A stretch of DNA of 64,000 nucleotides from Acidicapsa acidisoli (GCF_025685625.1 NZ_JAGSYI010000001.1:1116001-1180000); one strand, 5' to 3'. Counted from the first letter of the stretch, positions 8,415 through 16,888 are shown. The notes: generated by a model from the sequence alone, not told the origin. Program-made: numbers and translations.

Positions 8415-10019
8415 CTATTCTTCGTCCGGATCGATGAACCGCGATTCACTTAGATCCAGTTCGCGCTGGATGCGCCGCAGGACTTGATCGTTGATTCGTC
8501 CTTCGTCGCGTAAGCGAACCGCCGTTTCGCGCTCGATGCGCGCCGTTTCCCGTGAAATTTCGACAAAGCTGTAGTGGTGCGAAACATGCTCCGGATCCGC
8601 TTCCGCGGGCTGTAGGCTGGCAAGCCGATGACGATAGTGCCCGACGATGTCGTCAATGATGTGATCGAGCTCCTCGCTTCGTTCTTCCCGGATGGACTCC
8701 AGATGAGAGATGGCGGCTTCGATCACGATGCGCCGCGCCTCCTGCTCCTCGTAATCCGGGCCCGCTGAACCATGCAGGCCAAGGGCGCGAACCAGCGGCG
8801 TCAATGTCAGGCCTTGAAGCACCAGGGTGACCAGGATCACGATGAACGTCAGAAATACGATGAAGTCTCTCTGCGGGAACGGGCTGCCGTCCTGCAACGT
8901 CGTTGGCAGCGAGAGAGCTGCAGCCAGAGAGACGACTCCGCGCATACCGGTCCAGCCAACGACAAATACCTCTCGCGGTTTCGGCGTCTTTGTGGTCGTG
9001 TGATTGAGCCGGCAACGTACGAAATTCCCCAGCCAGGAACCAGGAAATACCCATAGCAGGCGCAGCAGGATCAGGAGCAGGCTGAAGATGGCGCCATCGA
9101 GGATCATTCCAGAGAGGTTGTATCCGCGGATCGATGCGAGGATCGATGGAAGCTGCAAACCAATCAGGACGAAGACCAGTCCGTTCAGGACAAAGGTAAA
9201 GGACTGCCAGAAGGACGAGACCTGAATGCGGACCGTTGGCGTGAACATGTCCGTGCTGCGTCTGGTCAGGTAGATTCCGCAGGCCACAACCGCCAGTACG
9301 CCGGAGGAGTGGACAGCGTCCGTAATGAAGTAGGCCGCGTAGGGCACCAGAATGCTCAAAGCAATCTCAATGGGTCCGTCGTCAATGCGGCGTTCCACGC
9401 AATAGGCGATCCAGCCGACGAGCAAGCCAAGGCCGACGCCTCCCAGCGTGAGCCATGCCAGCGAAAGGAGTCCTCCCGATACGGTCGGCACACTTCCGCT
9501 TACGACAATCGCAATCGCAAACTCGAGCGCCAGGAGACCGGTCGCGTCGTTGATGAGACTCTCCCCTTCCAGCACATCCACGATGCGGTTTGGCAGGCCG
9601 ATGCGGCGGGCGATGGAAGTGGCGGCGATGGCGTCTGTGGGCGCGACAACTGCTCCAAGCACGAGGGCGAGACGCCAGTCAAAGCCAGAAAGAACCTTCG
9701 GTCCGATCAGGGCAACTCCCAGGACTGTGAATCCGACGAGGCCAAATGCCAGAAAGAGGATGATCGCCAGATGCAGGCGAAAGTCACGCCAGGACGTTGC
9801 CCATGCCGAAGCGTAGAGCAATGGTGGCAGGACCACGAGAAAGATCAGGTCCGGATCAAGCGCGATCCGTGGAATTCCGGGAACAAACCCCAGCAGCAGT
9901 CCCCCAAGGATCATCACAATCGGGTACGGTGTCCCGATCTTTCGCGCAAGCTGGCCGAAAGCGATGATGAATAAGAGAAGCAGCAGAAAAAGCAATTCTA
10001 CGGTTCGGATATCAGTCAT
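8415..10019 (-). CDS. Na+/H+ antiporter, CPA1 family
   Basis: This is an inner-membrane cation/proton antiporter of 534 residues with 11-13 predicted helices over residues 1 to about 420 and a cytoplasmic, charged C-terminal tail (REERSEELDHIIDDIVGHY onward). The family hallmarks are visible: LIFLVVLPPLLYASAW in the early helices, GAVVAPTDAIAA, and the ion-binding Asn-Asp in GESLINDATGLLALE. It would exchange Na+ or K+ for protons and help with pH and salt homeostasis. The ATG has a strong GGAGG eight bases upstream. It overlaps no neighbour and is transcribed alone; the ABC ATPase gene upstream is divergent. NhaP versus other CPA1 types cannot be settled by reading. Confidence 0.9.
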   Translation of the reverse strand: MTDIRTVELLFLLLLLFIIAFGQLARKIGTPYPIVMILGGLLLGFVPGIPRIALDPDLIFLVVLPPLLYASAWATSWRDFRLHLAIILFLAFGLVGFTVLGVALIGPKVLSGFDWRLALVLGAVVAPTDAIAATSIARRIGLPNRIVDVLEGESLINDATGLLALEFAIAIVVSGSVPTVSGGLLSLAWLTLGGVGLGLLVGWIAYCVERRIDDGPIEIALSILVPYAAYFITDAVHSSGVLAVVACGIYLTRRSTDMFTPTVRIQVSSFWQSFTFVLNGLVFVLIGLQLPSILASIRGYNLSGMILDGAIFSLLLILLRLLWVFPGSWLGNFVRCRLNHTTTKTPKPREVFVVGWTGMRGVVSLAAALSLPTTLQDGSPFPQRDFIVFLTFIVILVTLVLQGLTLTPLVRALGLHGSAGPDYEEQEARRIVIEAAISHLESIREERSEELDHIIDDIVGHYRHRLASLQPAEADPEHVSHHYSFVEISRETARIERETAVRLRDEGRINDQVLRRIQRELDLSESRFIDPDEE

Positions 10020-10124
10020 CCAGCGTACCTCCGGTGACGTGTTTGCCTTGTAGCCAAGATTGCTGAGATTGGGTCGCTCGCGGCTGGCCCGATCTTATGG
10101 ACGGCCATGCCTTAGGATGAGGCA

Positions 10125-11021
10125 ATGGCTCCAATTTCCGGTCATCCAAATTTACGCGCATCCATCCTGGAGATCGAGAACCTGCACGTGTGGTTTGGCG
10201 CGAAGGAAGTTGTACGCGGCGTGAGCCTCACGCTGGAGCGCGGTGAGGTTTTGGGCCTCGTGGGCGAATCCGGCTCTGGAAAGAGTGTCACGTCGCTGGC
10301 GATTCTGGGGCTGCTCGATCCTGCGGCTCGAGTGGAGGGATCGATTCGCTGGCAAGGCCGCGAGTTGCTCGGTCTTTCGAACAAGGAGCTGCGTACGATT
10401 CGCGGACGGAAGATTGCGATGATCTTTCAGGAGCCGATGACGGCGCTGAATCCTGTCATGACGGTGGGAAGGCAGATCTCAGAGGCGATTCTCGCGCATA
10501 CTCGGGGGAAATCCGGCAAGGAAGCGAAGCGTGAGGCGATTGCGGCGCTGGAGTCGGTGGCGATTCCGGATTCGGCGCGGCGGTTTGGAGATTATCCGCA
10601 CCAGTTCTCGGGCGGGCAACGGCAGCGCATTCTCATCGCGATGGCGCTGGTGCATCAGCCGCAATTGCTGATTGCCGATGAGCCGACAACCGCGCTCGAC
10701 GTGACGGTGCAGGCGCAAGTACTGGAGCTGATGCGCACCTTGCAGCGGGAGCGTGGGCTTTCGATGCTATTCACCAGCCACGATCTGGCGATTGTAGGGC
10801 AGATGGCTGGACGGGTCGCCGTGATGCGATCAGGACAGATACTTGAATCGGGACCGTCTCGGCAAGTGCTTACAGAGCCTCGACATCCTTATACGAAGAG
10901 CCTGCTCGGCGCGGTGCCGACGTTGCGGACAGATCGCAATCTGCCGCTTGCAACTCTCGCGCACGACGCTGCTGGAGCGCCCGGACAGCTTACAGTGACC
11001 GAAACAGAGCGCGAGAGCTAG
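10125..11021 (+). CDS. OppD/DppD-type ABC transporter ATP-binding protein
   Basis: This is a cytoplasmic ATPase of 298 residues that would power import of peptides or nickel/sugars through Opp/Dpp-type permeases. It has Walker A GESGSGKS (about residue 48), the Q-loop FQEPMTALNP, the signature FSGGQRQR, Walker B LLIADEPTTALD and the switch His in FTSHDLAIV. The tail contains the PRHPYTKSLLGAVP segment characteristic of the oligopeptide/dipeptide ATPase C-terminal domain. The start ATG has AGGA seven bases upstream. No permease, binding protein or OppF partner is adjacent in the window, so its partners must be elsewhere. The next gene, rplI, is convergent. Confidence 0.9.
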   Translation: MAPISGHPNLRASILEIENLHVWFGAKEVVRGVSLTLERGEVLGLVGESGSGKSVTSLAILGLLDPAARVEGSIRWQGRELLGLSNKELRTIRGRKIAMIFQEPMTALNPVMTVGRQISEAILAHTRGKSGKEAKREAIAALESVAIPDSARRFGDYPHQFSGGQRQRILIAMALVHQPQLLIADEPTTALDVTVQAQVLELMRTLQRERGLSMLFTSHDLAIVGQMAGRVAVMRSGQILESGPSRQVLTEPRHPYTKSLLGAVPTLRTDRNLPLATLAHDAAGAPGQLTVTETERES

Positions 11022-11147
11022 CCGCACTTTCCAGGATTTTGACGGATTTGCGGGAAAGATACACTTCTGTGCAGCGCGTCCGAGATAGCCCTTGGGGAGA
11101 GAGCGGCAACTTCGAAGACAACCGAAAACTACTAAATGAGTGCCTGG

Positions 11148-11175
11148 CTTGCCCTGAGCGAGAGCTCAGGACAAG
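11148..11175. repeat. Imperfect hairpin between the ABC ATPase and rplI
   Basis: CTTG-C-CCTGAGC and GCTCAGG-A-CAAG flank a GAGA loop, giving 11 pairs with one mismatch. It lies between two convergent genes. There is no T-run on either side, so it may be a small dispersed palindromic repeat or an mRNA-end stabilising hairpin rather than an intrinsic terminator. Confidence 0.5.
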
Positions 11176-11208
11176 CAGGCGGAGCCCGTGTTACGTCCGA
11201 ATAGCCGC

Positions 11209-11694
11209 TTAGACAGCGACGGCAGCTTCGGTGGCAACAGCCTCAGCAACATTCTCTGCAGCGACGGTCACCTTCACATGGGCGGTGACTTCGCGGTGCA
11301 GCTTGATGGCTACCGAGGTTTCGCCGATGGCCTTGATCGGCTCGACCAACTGAATCTTGCGGCGGTCGACTTCAAAGCCCCTGGTCTCAAGTTCGTGCGC
11401 AATGTCGGCGGAGGTGACTGAGCCAAAGAGGTGGCCGTTTTCGCCCGACTTGCGGGTGAAAGCGAGGGTGAGAGGTTCGAGCTGTGCAGCCAAAGTTTCG
11501 GCAAGTGCCTTCTCCGAGGCGGAGCGGCGGACAGCTGCGGCCTTCATCTGTTCAATGACGGCCTTGTTCGAAGCGGTAGCCTGCAATGCCAGCTTACGCG
11601 GCAGCAGGAAGTTGCGACCATAGCCCTCGGCTACTTTCACCACGTCTCCGCGGTGGCCGAGATTTGCTACGTCTTCCTTCAGAATGACTTCCAT
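11209..11694 (-). CDS. rplI: 50S ribosomal protein L9
   Basis: L9 binds 23S rRNA domain V near the L1 stalk and limits frameshifting. The protein has 161 residues: an N-terminal RNA-binding domain (MEVILKEDVANLGHRGDVV, YGRNFLLPRKLA), a long connecting helix and a C-terminal domain (ENGHLFGSVTSADIA). A short Ala/Val/Glu-rich extension follows the usual end. The ATG at 11694 has GGAGAG upstream and matches the universal MEVIL start; upstream in-frame sequence is rejected as leader. It is the last gene of the rpsF-rpsR-rplI series, 216 bases after rpsR. Confidence 0.97.
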   Translation of the reverse strand: MEVILKEDVANLGHRGDVVKVAEGYGRNFLLPRKLALQATASNKAVIEQMKAAAVRRSASEKALAETLAAQLEPLTLAFTRKSGENGHLFGSVTSADIAHELETRGFEVDRRKIQLVEPIKAIGETSVAIKLHREVTAHVKVTVAAENVAEAVATEAAVAV

Positions 11695-11910
11695 TTTGAA
11701 ACTCTCCAGTGTTGCGGGCGGGGAACATACCCTGGATGCCGAGCCTTCTGTCTTCTTTGACACCGGGCTTGGGCCAGGGGTTGCGCCGCGACGGATTATA
11801 GAGCCATACCACAATAGTCTGACTAGTCCACAAAAGATGCAGCGTGAAGATTTTTTGAAAAATCTTTAGGTTGTGCGATTTGAGGCATTTTCAGAGCTAT
11901 TGCGAATTCC

Positions 11911-12270
11911 CTAGTGACGCGCTGCAAATGGCAGCAGGGCGATGTTGCGGGCCTGCTTGATGGCGCGGGTCAGACGGCGCTGGTGCGTGGTGCAAACTCC
12001 CGTGAGCCGCCGGGGAACGATTTTGCCGCGCTCGGCTACGAAGCCCTGCAGAAGGCGCACGTCCCGATATGGGATCGCATCGATCTTCTCGGTACAGAAC
12101 TTGCAAACCTTCTTACGGCGAAAGAATTTGCCGCGACCGCCAGGACCACCTGCAGGACGCGGAGCGCCAGCAGGGCGACCGCCGCCGGGATGGCCGCCGG
12201 GGCCGGATTGTCCCGATGGCCCGGATGATGCACCGCTCTCGGGTGCCTTGACTTGTGTCTCGTCGGACAT
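11911..12270 (-). CDS. rpsR: 30S ribosomal protein S18 with Gly/Pro-rich N-terminal extension
   Basis: S18 forms a heterodimer with S6 on the 30S platform. The protein has 119 residues; the conserved S18 core starts near residue 50 ([12 protein letters not shown]...) and includes DYRDVRLL-like [22 protein letters not shown] and [14 protein letters not shown]. The first ~48 residues are a low-complexity Gly/Pro/Ser/Ala extension ([18 protein letters not shown]), whereas the usual S18 is about 75-80 residues. Two Cys pairs (CKFC and the later CTTH) are kept, as in zinc-type S18. The ATG at 12270 follows AGGAAA by five bases. It sits 105 bases after rpsF. Confidence 0.96.
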   Translation of the reverse strand: MSDETQVKAPESGASSGPSGQSGPGGHPGGGRPAGAPRPAGGPGGRGKFFRRKKVCKFCTEKIDAIPYRDVRLLQGFVAERGKIVPRRLTGVCTTHQRRLTRAIKQARNIALLPFAARH

Positions 12271-12375
12271 AGTGTTTCCTTTTCTGAATGCGTTGCCCGG
12301 CATCTCCGGGTCGCTGGTTCCGGCTGACTCACCCTGCTTTAATCCAAGCGCGGGTCGCCAGCGTACAAACAAAAA

Positions 12376-12831
12376 CTAAGCGGTCGCCTGGGCAGTCTCG
12401 GCTTCCGCAACGCTGGCAACAGGCACTGGCTCAGAGACAGGGGCTGCGGCCGCAACCGGTGCAGGAGCATGGGCTACTGGTTGGGCGCTGCGTTTCTGAT
12501 GCGCATTGCGCAGAGCCTTGACCTTGGCCAGACGCTTCTCTTCCTCGTCCATGCGCACGGTGATGAACTTGATCACCGGCTCGGTAACGCGAAGACGGCG
12601 TTCCAGTTCGGCGACCACGGGGCCATTGGCCTCAATGGTCAACAGAATGTAGTTACCGTCGTTGAACTTGCGCACAGTATAAGCCAGCTTGCGACGGCCA
12701 AGCTTTTCGCTGTTCTTGATGATGCCTCCGCCATTGGTGACGGTGGTTTCGAAGCCTGCAACCAGCTTGTCCAGTTCTTCATCGACCACATCGGGGCGGA
12801 CAATGAACATTACTTCATACAAACGATCCAT
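12376..12831 (-). CDS. rpsF: 30S ribosomal protein S6
   Basis: S6 is a primary 30S platform protein that binds with S18. The protein has 151 residues, starting MDRLYEVMFIVRPDV as in the family, with the GRRKLAYTVRKFNDGNYILL strand and VIKFITVRM near the end of the fold. A further ~45-residue Ala/Pro/Val-rich tail is longer than usual. The ATG at 12831 has AAAGAG upstream; the in-frame extension to 12885 is leader sequence. A perfect 20-base palindrome lies in the leader 15 bases upstream of the start. Confidence 0.96.
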   Translation of the reverse strand: MDRLYEVMFIVRPDVVDEELDKLVAGFETTVTNGGGIIKNSEKLGRRKLAYTVRKFNDGNYILLTIEANGPVVAELERRLRVTEPVIKFITVRMDEEEKRLAKVKALRNAHQKRSAQPVAHAPAPVAAAAPVSEPVPVASVAEAETAQATA

Positions 12832-12845
12832 GTTTAACTCTTTCC

Positions 12846-12865
12846 GCTGAAACTTAAGTTTCAGC
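12846..12865. promoter_or_regulatory. Perfect 20-bp palindrome in the rpsF leader
   Basis: GCTGAAACTTAAGTTTCAGC is fully self-complementary and lies just ahead of the rpsF ribosome site. As RNA it would fold into a hairpin close to the start. Many bacteria control this operon through S6:S18 binding to a leader structure, so this is a candidate element, but the conserved S6:S18 motif was not demonstrated. Confidence 0.4.
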
Positions 12866-13017
12866 CACCCCGCCGGTTGCTCCACGATCCTAAGAGGAAT
12901 CGGTGGCCAACCTTAGCGGCCTCTTACCTGTACTTCGTACTTCCCGCTTACTCGCCGCTTGCCTGATCGCCGGGCCGGTTCGCCCTGTTTCGATCAACCT
13001 TACTGGCCCTCTTCCCG

Positions 13018-13743
13018 TCAAGATTTCCCGTCCGGCTTCCGGTTGAACTCATTCATCGCTACCGCCGGTCCCTCTTCCACGATTCTTCGGACGGCTGTCG
13101 CCACCCTGTCCAAAACTTCGTCCAACACTGCCAAATCTGCCTTTCGCATCGGCTCCAGCAGATAATCCTTGCCGCCCCTTCGTTTGGCGCCTGCGGCTAT
13201 CGCCTCTTGCGGAAGATCCGGCCCTACGCCGATCCGGAGCCTCAACCACTCATTGCTTCCCAAGGCTCCGGAGATGCTGCGAGCCCCGTTGTGGCCTGCC
13301 GGCGAGCCCCGTTCCCTGACCTTCAGCGTCCCCAGCGGCAGATCCAGTTCGTCATACAAGACGACCAGATTCCTGTCGCGCTCCTCGGGACCAATTCCAA
13401 ATTCCTTCAAGAGAGCGGCTACGGAAGCTCCGCTCAGGTTCATGAAGGTCTCGGGCTTGGCCAGGATCACTTCCCGTCCGCCCAATCGGGTGGTCGCGGT
13501 CAGCGCCTTGCATCGCCGGTTCTGGACCACAACGCCCTGCTGTTGCGCGATGCGGTCGATTGCCATAAATCCCGCGTTATGCGGCGTCCAAACGTAATCT
13601 GTGCCGGGGTTGCCAAGCCCCACTACAACTACTGGTCCGGCTGGCTCTGGCCTGGGTGCCGGGGTTTGCGATTTCACTTCCAGTTCTGAGTGCGAAGTGT
13701 GGAGTGTGGAGTGTGAAAAACCTTCGATTTCTGGCGCCGTCAC
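13018..13743 (-). CDS. pth: Peptidyl-tRNA hydrolase
   Basis: Pth releases tRNA from prematurely dropped peptidyl-tRNA. The core begins VVVVGLGNPGTDYVWTPHNAGF, with the catalytic His in PHNAGF, the Asn of FMNLSG, and DELDLPLGTLKVRERGSPAGHNGARS. The C-terminus is normal. The frame as given starts at a GTG (13743) and carries about 37 residues before the core that other Pth proteins lack; part of these (SHSTLHTSHSEL) is encoded by a GTGTGGA-type repeat. A later GTG at 13677 or an even later start may be the real one. It lies 22 bases after rplY, an order often seen in bacteria. Confidence 0.93.
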   Translation of the reverse strand: MTAPEIEGFSHSTLHTSHSELEVKSQTPAPRPEPAGPVVVVGLGNPGTDYVWTPHNAGFMAIDRIAQQQGVVVQNRRCKALTATTRLGGREVILAKPETFMNLSGASVAALLKEFGIGPEERDRNLVVLYDELDLPLGTLKVRERGSPAGHNGARSISGALGSNEWLRLRIGVGPDLPQEAIAAGAKRRGGKDYLLEPMRKADLAVLDEVLDRVATAVRRIVEEGPAVAMNEFNRKPDGKS

Positions 13744-13761
13744 ACTTCACACTCCACACTT
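13695..13761. repeat. 21-bp inverted repeat spanning the rplY-pth junction
   Basis: Bases 13695-13715 match the reverse complement of 13741-13761 at 20 of 21 positions, with 25 bases between. The first 14 pairs (AAGTGTGGAGTGTG against CACACTCCACACTT) are perfect. The left arm is itself a short GGAGTGT tandem. The outer-frame GTG start of pth lies in the right arm. Confidence 0.75.
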
Positions 13762-13765
13762 GTCA

Positions 13766-14434
13766 CTACTTCTTGGCGTCGGCGGCAGGAGCGTCGGTCT
13801 TGCCCTTCTTGGCAACTTCGGGCTCGGCTACTGCGGCAACTGCTGCAACTGGCTCGGCTTCCGCGCGAATCGAAACGACATGGGCGACGGTTGCGTCTTC
13901 GGCGTCGAGGAACTTGATCGAACCGGAGTGCGGCAGGTCGCTGACGCGAATGACGCCGTGCAGGCCGAGGTTGGTGATGTCGACATCGATGTGGCTCGGA
14001 ATATCTCCGGGCAGGCACTCGATTTCAACCTCGCGCAACACCTGATCGAGCATGCCGCCCTCGTTCTTGACGCCAGTGGCGACGCCGACAAGGCGTACCG
14101 GAACACTGGCCTTCATTGCCTTGTCCATCGCGATGCGCTTCAGGTCGATGTGCAGCAGCGAGTCGCGAATCGGCTCATACTGCCAATCCACGATCATGAC
14201 CTTGGCCAGACCCTGACCTGCGATATCTGCGTCGAAGATCGTGTTGTGGCCGGACTCGGAGTGGAGAATCCGCAGAATCTGCTTGGGATCGACTTCGACG
14301 GCTACCGACTCGTGTCCAGCGCCGTAAACCACGGCGGGAATTTTGCCGGCAACGCGGACACGCCGTGCTGCATTCTTGTTGAACTTGCCATTGGCTGGCA
14401 CTTGGCGAGGCTTTGCGACTACGACTTCAGGCAT
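13766..14434 (-). CDS. rplY: 50S ribosomal protein L25/general stress protein Ctc
   Basis: L25 binds 5S rRNA. The protein has 222 residues, the long CTC/TL5 form with an N-terminal L25 domain (RRVRVAGKIPAVVYG, SGHNTIFDADI, DWQYEPIRDSLLHIDL) and a C-terminal beta domain (VPVRLVGVATGVKNEGGML, PGDIPSHIDVDI), then an Ala/Lys/Pro-rich tail. The ATG at 14434 with GAGAGA upstream gives the standard length; a longer in-frame reading to 14737 overlaps prs and is rejected. It sits between prs and pth, a common bacterial order. Confidence 0.95.
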   Translation of the reverse strand: MPEVVVAKPRQVPANGKFNKNAARRVRVAGKIPAVVYGAGHESVAVEVDPKQILRILHSESGHNTIFDADIAGQGLAKVMIVDWQYEPIRDSLLHIDLKRIAMDKAMKASVPVRLVGVATGVKNEGGMLDQVLREVEIECLPGDIPSHIDVDITNLGLHGVIRVSDLPHSGSIKFLDAEDATVAHVVSIRAEAEPVAAVAAVAEPEVAKKGKTDAPAADAKK

Positions 14435-14507
14435 TGATCTCTCGTTTCTTTCTTCGGGCACGGCCCCAGTCTTTTGGACTGGCTTACCGCTCCCTTTGTT
14501 AAGGCGT

Positions 14508-15590
14508 TCAGTTAAACAGCGTACTGACGCTGGTCTCCATGTGAATGCTCTCAATGGCCGCGCCCAAAAGCCCGGCGATCGAAAGCACCTTAATCTTGGC
14601 GAGCTTCTGTGCTGCCTCGCGCAACGGAACGGTATTCGTAACGACCAACTGCTCCATGCGCGAGTTGGCGATGCGATCGATTGCCGGCCCCGAAAGCACC
14701 GCATGGCTGGCGCAGGCATGAACCGAGGCCGCGCCATTGGCCAGCAACGCGTCGACCGTCTTCACCAACGTTCCCGCCGTATCCACAATGTCGTCGATGA
14801 CGAGGCAGGTACGTCCGCGCACATCACCGATGACATTCATGACTTCCGCAACATTCATGTCCGTCCGGCGCTTATCGACAATCGCCAGCGGAGCACCCAT
14901 CTTGGTGGCAAAGAATCTTGCCCGTTCCACGCCGCCCGCATCGGGCGAAACCACGGTCAGGTTGGGCAGGTTCAACTCCCGGAAGTGGCTCACCAGCACC
15001 GGGCTGGCGAAGAGATGATCCACCGGGATATTGAAAAAGCCCTGAATCTGCGCCGCGTGCAGATCCACAAACAATGCGCGGTTGGCACCGGCCGTCGTTA
15101 ACAGGTCGGCAATCAACTTGGCGCTGATGGCGACGCGGGGACGGTCTTTTCTGTCCTGCCGGGCGTAGCCGTAGTACGGAACCACTGCCGTAATACGCGC
15201 GGCAGAGGCTCGCTTGAGCGCGTCAATCATGATCAGCAGCTCAAGCAGATGCTGATCGACGGGAAAACAGGTCGGCTGAACGAGGAAGACATCCGTGCCG
15301 CGAACATTCTCCAGCAGCTGGAAGTAAACCTCACCATCGGCAAAGCGCTGGAGCTTGCTTTCGCCCAGCTTGACGCCGACAAATCCGGCAATCTCTTCCG
15401 CCAGAGGACGATTGGCTGTTCCGGAAAAGAGCCGGAAGCTCTTGTCCTCACCCAATCCCCTGCTCCGCTTCCGCTCAGAGGCCAACTTGGCCTCCTTCAT
15501 CTTCGGAACAGCTTCCAAACCCGTTGCGACTCCGGTAGTGGTTACTGCCGGCGACTCTTCGACTGCAACTGCCTGTTCTTCGGTGCTCAT
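14508..15590 (-). CDS. prs: Ribose-phosphate pyrophosphokinase
   Basis: This enzyme makes PRPP from ribose 5-phosphate and ATP for nucleotide, His and Trp synthesis. The protein has 360 residues, about 45 longer than typical because of an N-terminal acidic/Ala-rich extension (MSTEEQAVAVEESPAV...). The core begins FRLFSGTANRPLAEEIA and includes FADGEVYFQL, YYGYARQDRK, the metal site DLHAAQIQGFF, SPDAGGVERAR, and the PRPP-binding loop VIDDIVDTAGTL. A start closer to the core cannot be excluded, but no better ribosome site was seen. It lies between tRNA-Gln and rplY. Confidence 0.96.
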   Translation of the reverse strand: MSTEEQAVAVEESPAVTTTGVATGLEAVPKMKEAKLASERKRSRGLGEDKSFRLFSGTANRPLAEEIAGFVGVKLGESKLQRFADGEVYFQLLENVRGTDVFLVQPTCFPVDQHLLELLIMIDALKRASAARITAVVPYYGYARQDRKDRPRVAISAKLIADLLTTAGANRALFVDLHAAQIQGFFNIPVDHLFASPVLVSHFRELNLPNLTVVSPDAGGVERARFFATKMGAPLAIVDKRRTDMNVAEVMNVIGDVRGRTCLVIDDIVDTAGTLVKTVDALLANGAASVHACASHAVLSGPAIDRIANSRMEQLVVTNTVPLREAAQKLAKIKVLSIAGLLGAAIESIHMETSVSTLFN

Positions 15591-15690
15591 TCAAATGCTC
15601 CTCCCAAGCTGGTTGGCTTTGGTTGGGACTACGCGTCCCGCGGACCCTATGATTTTCGCCCCGGAGCAAGCTTCCGCCCCTGGAAAATTC

Positions 15691-15764
15691 TGGCTGGGCG
15701 ACTAGGATTCGAACCTAGACAAAGTGCGTCAAAGGCACTTGACCTACCATTAGTCGATCGCCCA
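15691..15764 (-). tRNA. tRNA-Gln (anticodon TTG)
   Basis: The minus strand gives a complete cloverleaf of 74 bases including an encoded 3' CCA. The acceptor stem TGGGCGA pairs with TCGCCCA. The anticodon arm AGTGC-CTTTGAC-GCACT carries anticodon TTG. The T-arm CTAGG-TTCGAAT-CCTAG is perfect. It reads codon CAA. It lies between ispE and prs in the same direction and may be co-transcribed. Confidence 0.97.
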
Positions 15765-15829
15765 GTAATCAATCTGTTCCTGCAACCGCACGAGAGTTTC
15801 TCTCTCCGCTGCAACAGCTGTCAAGTTCC

Positions 15830-16888
15830 TTATTTCAGAATCATTTGCCGCCAGTAGGCGATGCGTGGAAGGGTTTGTGTCAACAAGCTTCTGACACCCA
15901 TCACACGCAGCCGCTCACAGGCTGCCTCTGCATCTCCCTGGCCTCGGTAAAGACCAAAGAGAGCTGAACCGGACCCGGACAACGACGCATGGAGAGCTGC
16001 CTCCGGAGTACCGGAAGCCGCAAGAGTGCGCTTGATCTCGCTCAAAAGGGGATGCTGCAGAAAGACGACGGATTCGAAGTCGTTCGCTATCCCGGTGCGG
16101 ACAAGCGCGGACACCTGTGGTCCGGCCAGGTCTCCTCCCCCATCATTGCGAATTTGGGAAGAGACACCGGAGGAGCCGTTCCAAGCCTCAACTCCCGTTA
16201 AGGAGCTTGCCCACGTAAGGGCGCTGGCCAAGACGCGACTCAACTCATTTAGTTTAGCGTCGCTTGCCTCTGCGGTCAAACGGGTGCGCAGGCAGAGGGC
16301 ATCCCAGTCACGGAAAGCCTGCGGAGTCGAGACGCCCACCGAGGGGGTTGCGACCACGCACCATGCCGATTCCTCGCCGGAGAGCAGATCGGGCACGGGG
16401 AAGACCATCTGGCCGCGATCGAGGCCGAGAACCGTGCCGCCGATCAGAAAAAGCGGCACATCGGAACCGACCTGCGAGGCGATTTGCAGGCGGGTTGCGC
16501 CCCAAGTTGGGTCGCTTTCCTGGCCAATTCCGAGTTCTGTTTCGAGGCCGACGAGGGCTGCAACAGCGTTGGCCGAGCCTGCGCCCAACCCGCCCTGAAT
16601 GGGCAACCGCTTGTCGATGTGGATGGAAACTTCAGCCGAGACTCCCAACGTGTGGAGCGCCAGTTCGACCATCTTCCACGCAGTGTTGCGGCCATCGGTT
16701 GGAACGCGACGGTCATTGGAGGTGAGCTGGATCGTTGTCGTCTCTGCCCGTTGCGCGGTAACCGTCAACAGATCGTGCAGGGCTAGGGTCTGATAGATCG
16801 TGACCAAGCCGTGAAAGCCATCGGCGCGGGGTGCGCCGATGCCCAGGCCCAGGTTGATCTTCGCGTGTGAACGGACGGTTGTCGGCAT
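15830..16888 (-). CDS. ispE: 4-diphosphocytidyl-2-C-methyl-D-erythritol kinase
   Basis: IspE phosphorylates CDP-methylerythritol in the MEP isoprenoid pathway. It is a GHMP-family kinase with the start motif SHAKINLGLGIG, the ATP loop PIQGGLGAGSANA, and a C-terminal glycine motif ASLSGSGSALFGLY. The 352 residues are somewhat longer than the usual ~290, because of extra segments after the ATP loop (roughly residues 195-270, including LTGVEAWNGSSGVSS). It is followed by tRNA-Gln and prs on the same strand; the S9A peptidase gene lies upstream, 46 bases away. Confidence 0.94.
   Translation of the reverse strand: MPTTVRSHAKINLGLGIGAPRADGFHGLVTIYQTLALHDLLTVTAQRAETTTIQLTSNDRRVPTDGRNTAWKMVELALHTLGVSAEVSIHIDKRLPIQGGLGAGSANAVAALVGLETELGIGQESDPTWGATRLQIASQVGSDVPLFLIGGTVLGLDRGQMVFPVPDLLSGEESAWCVVATPSVGVSTPQAFRDWDALCLRTRLTAEASDAKLNELSRVLASALTWASSLTGVEAWNGSSGVSSQIRNDGGGDLAGPQVSALVRTGIANDFESVVFLQHPLLSEIKRTLAASGTPEAALHASLSGSGSALFGLYRGQGDAEAACERLRVMGVRSLLTQTLPRIAYWRQMILK

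Noticed and set aside
14435-14737. Upstream in-frame extension of rplY
   Set aside because: It would overlap the end of prs by more than 200 bases and encodes Arg/Ser-rich sequence unlike L25; the ATG at 14434 gives the standard protein.
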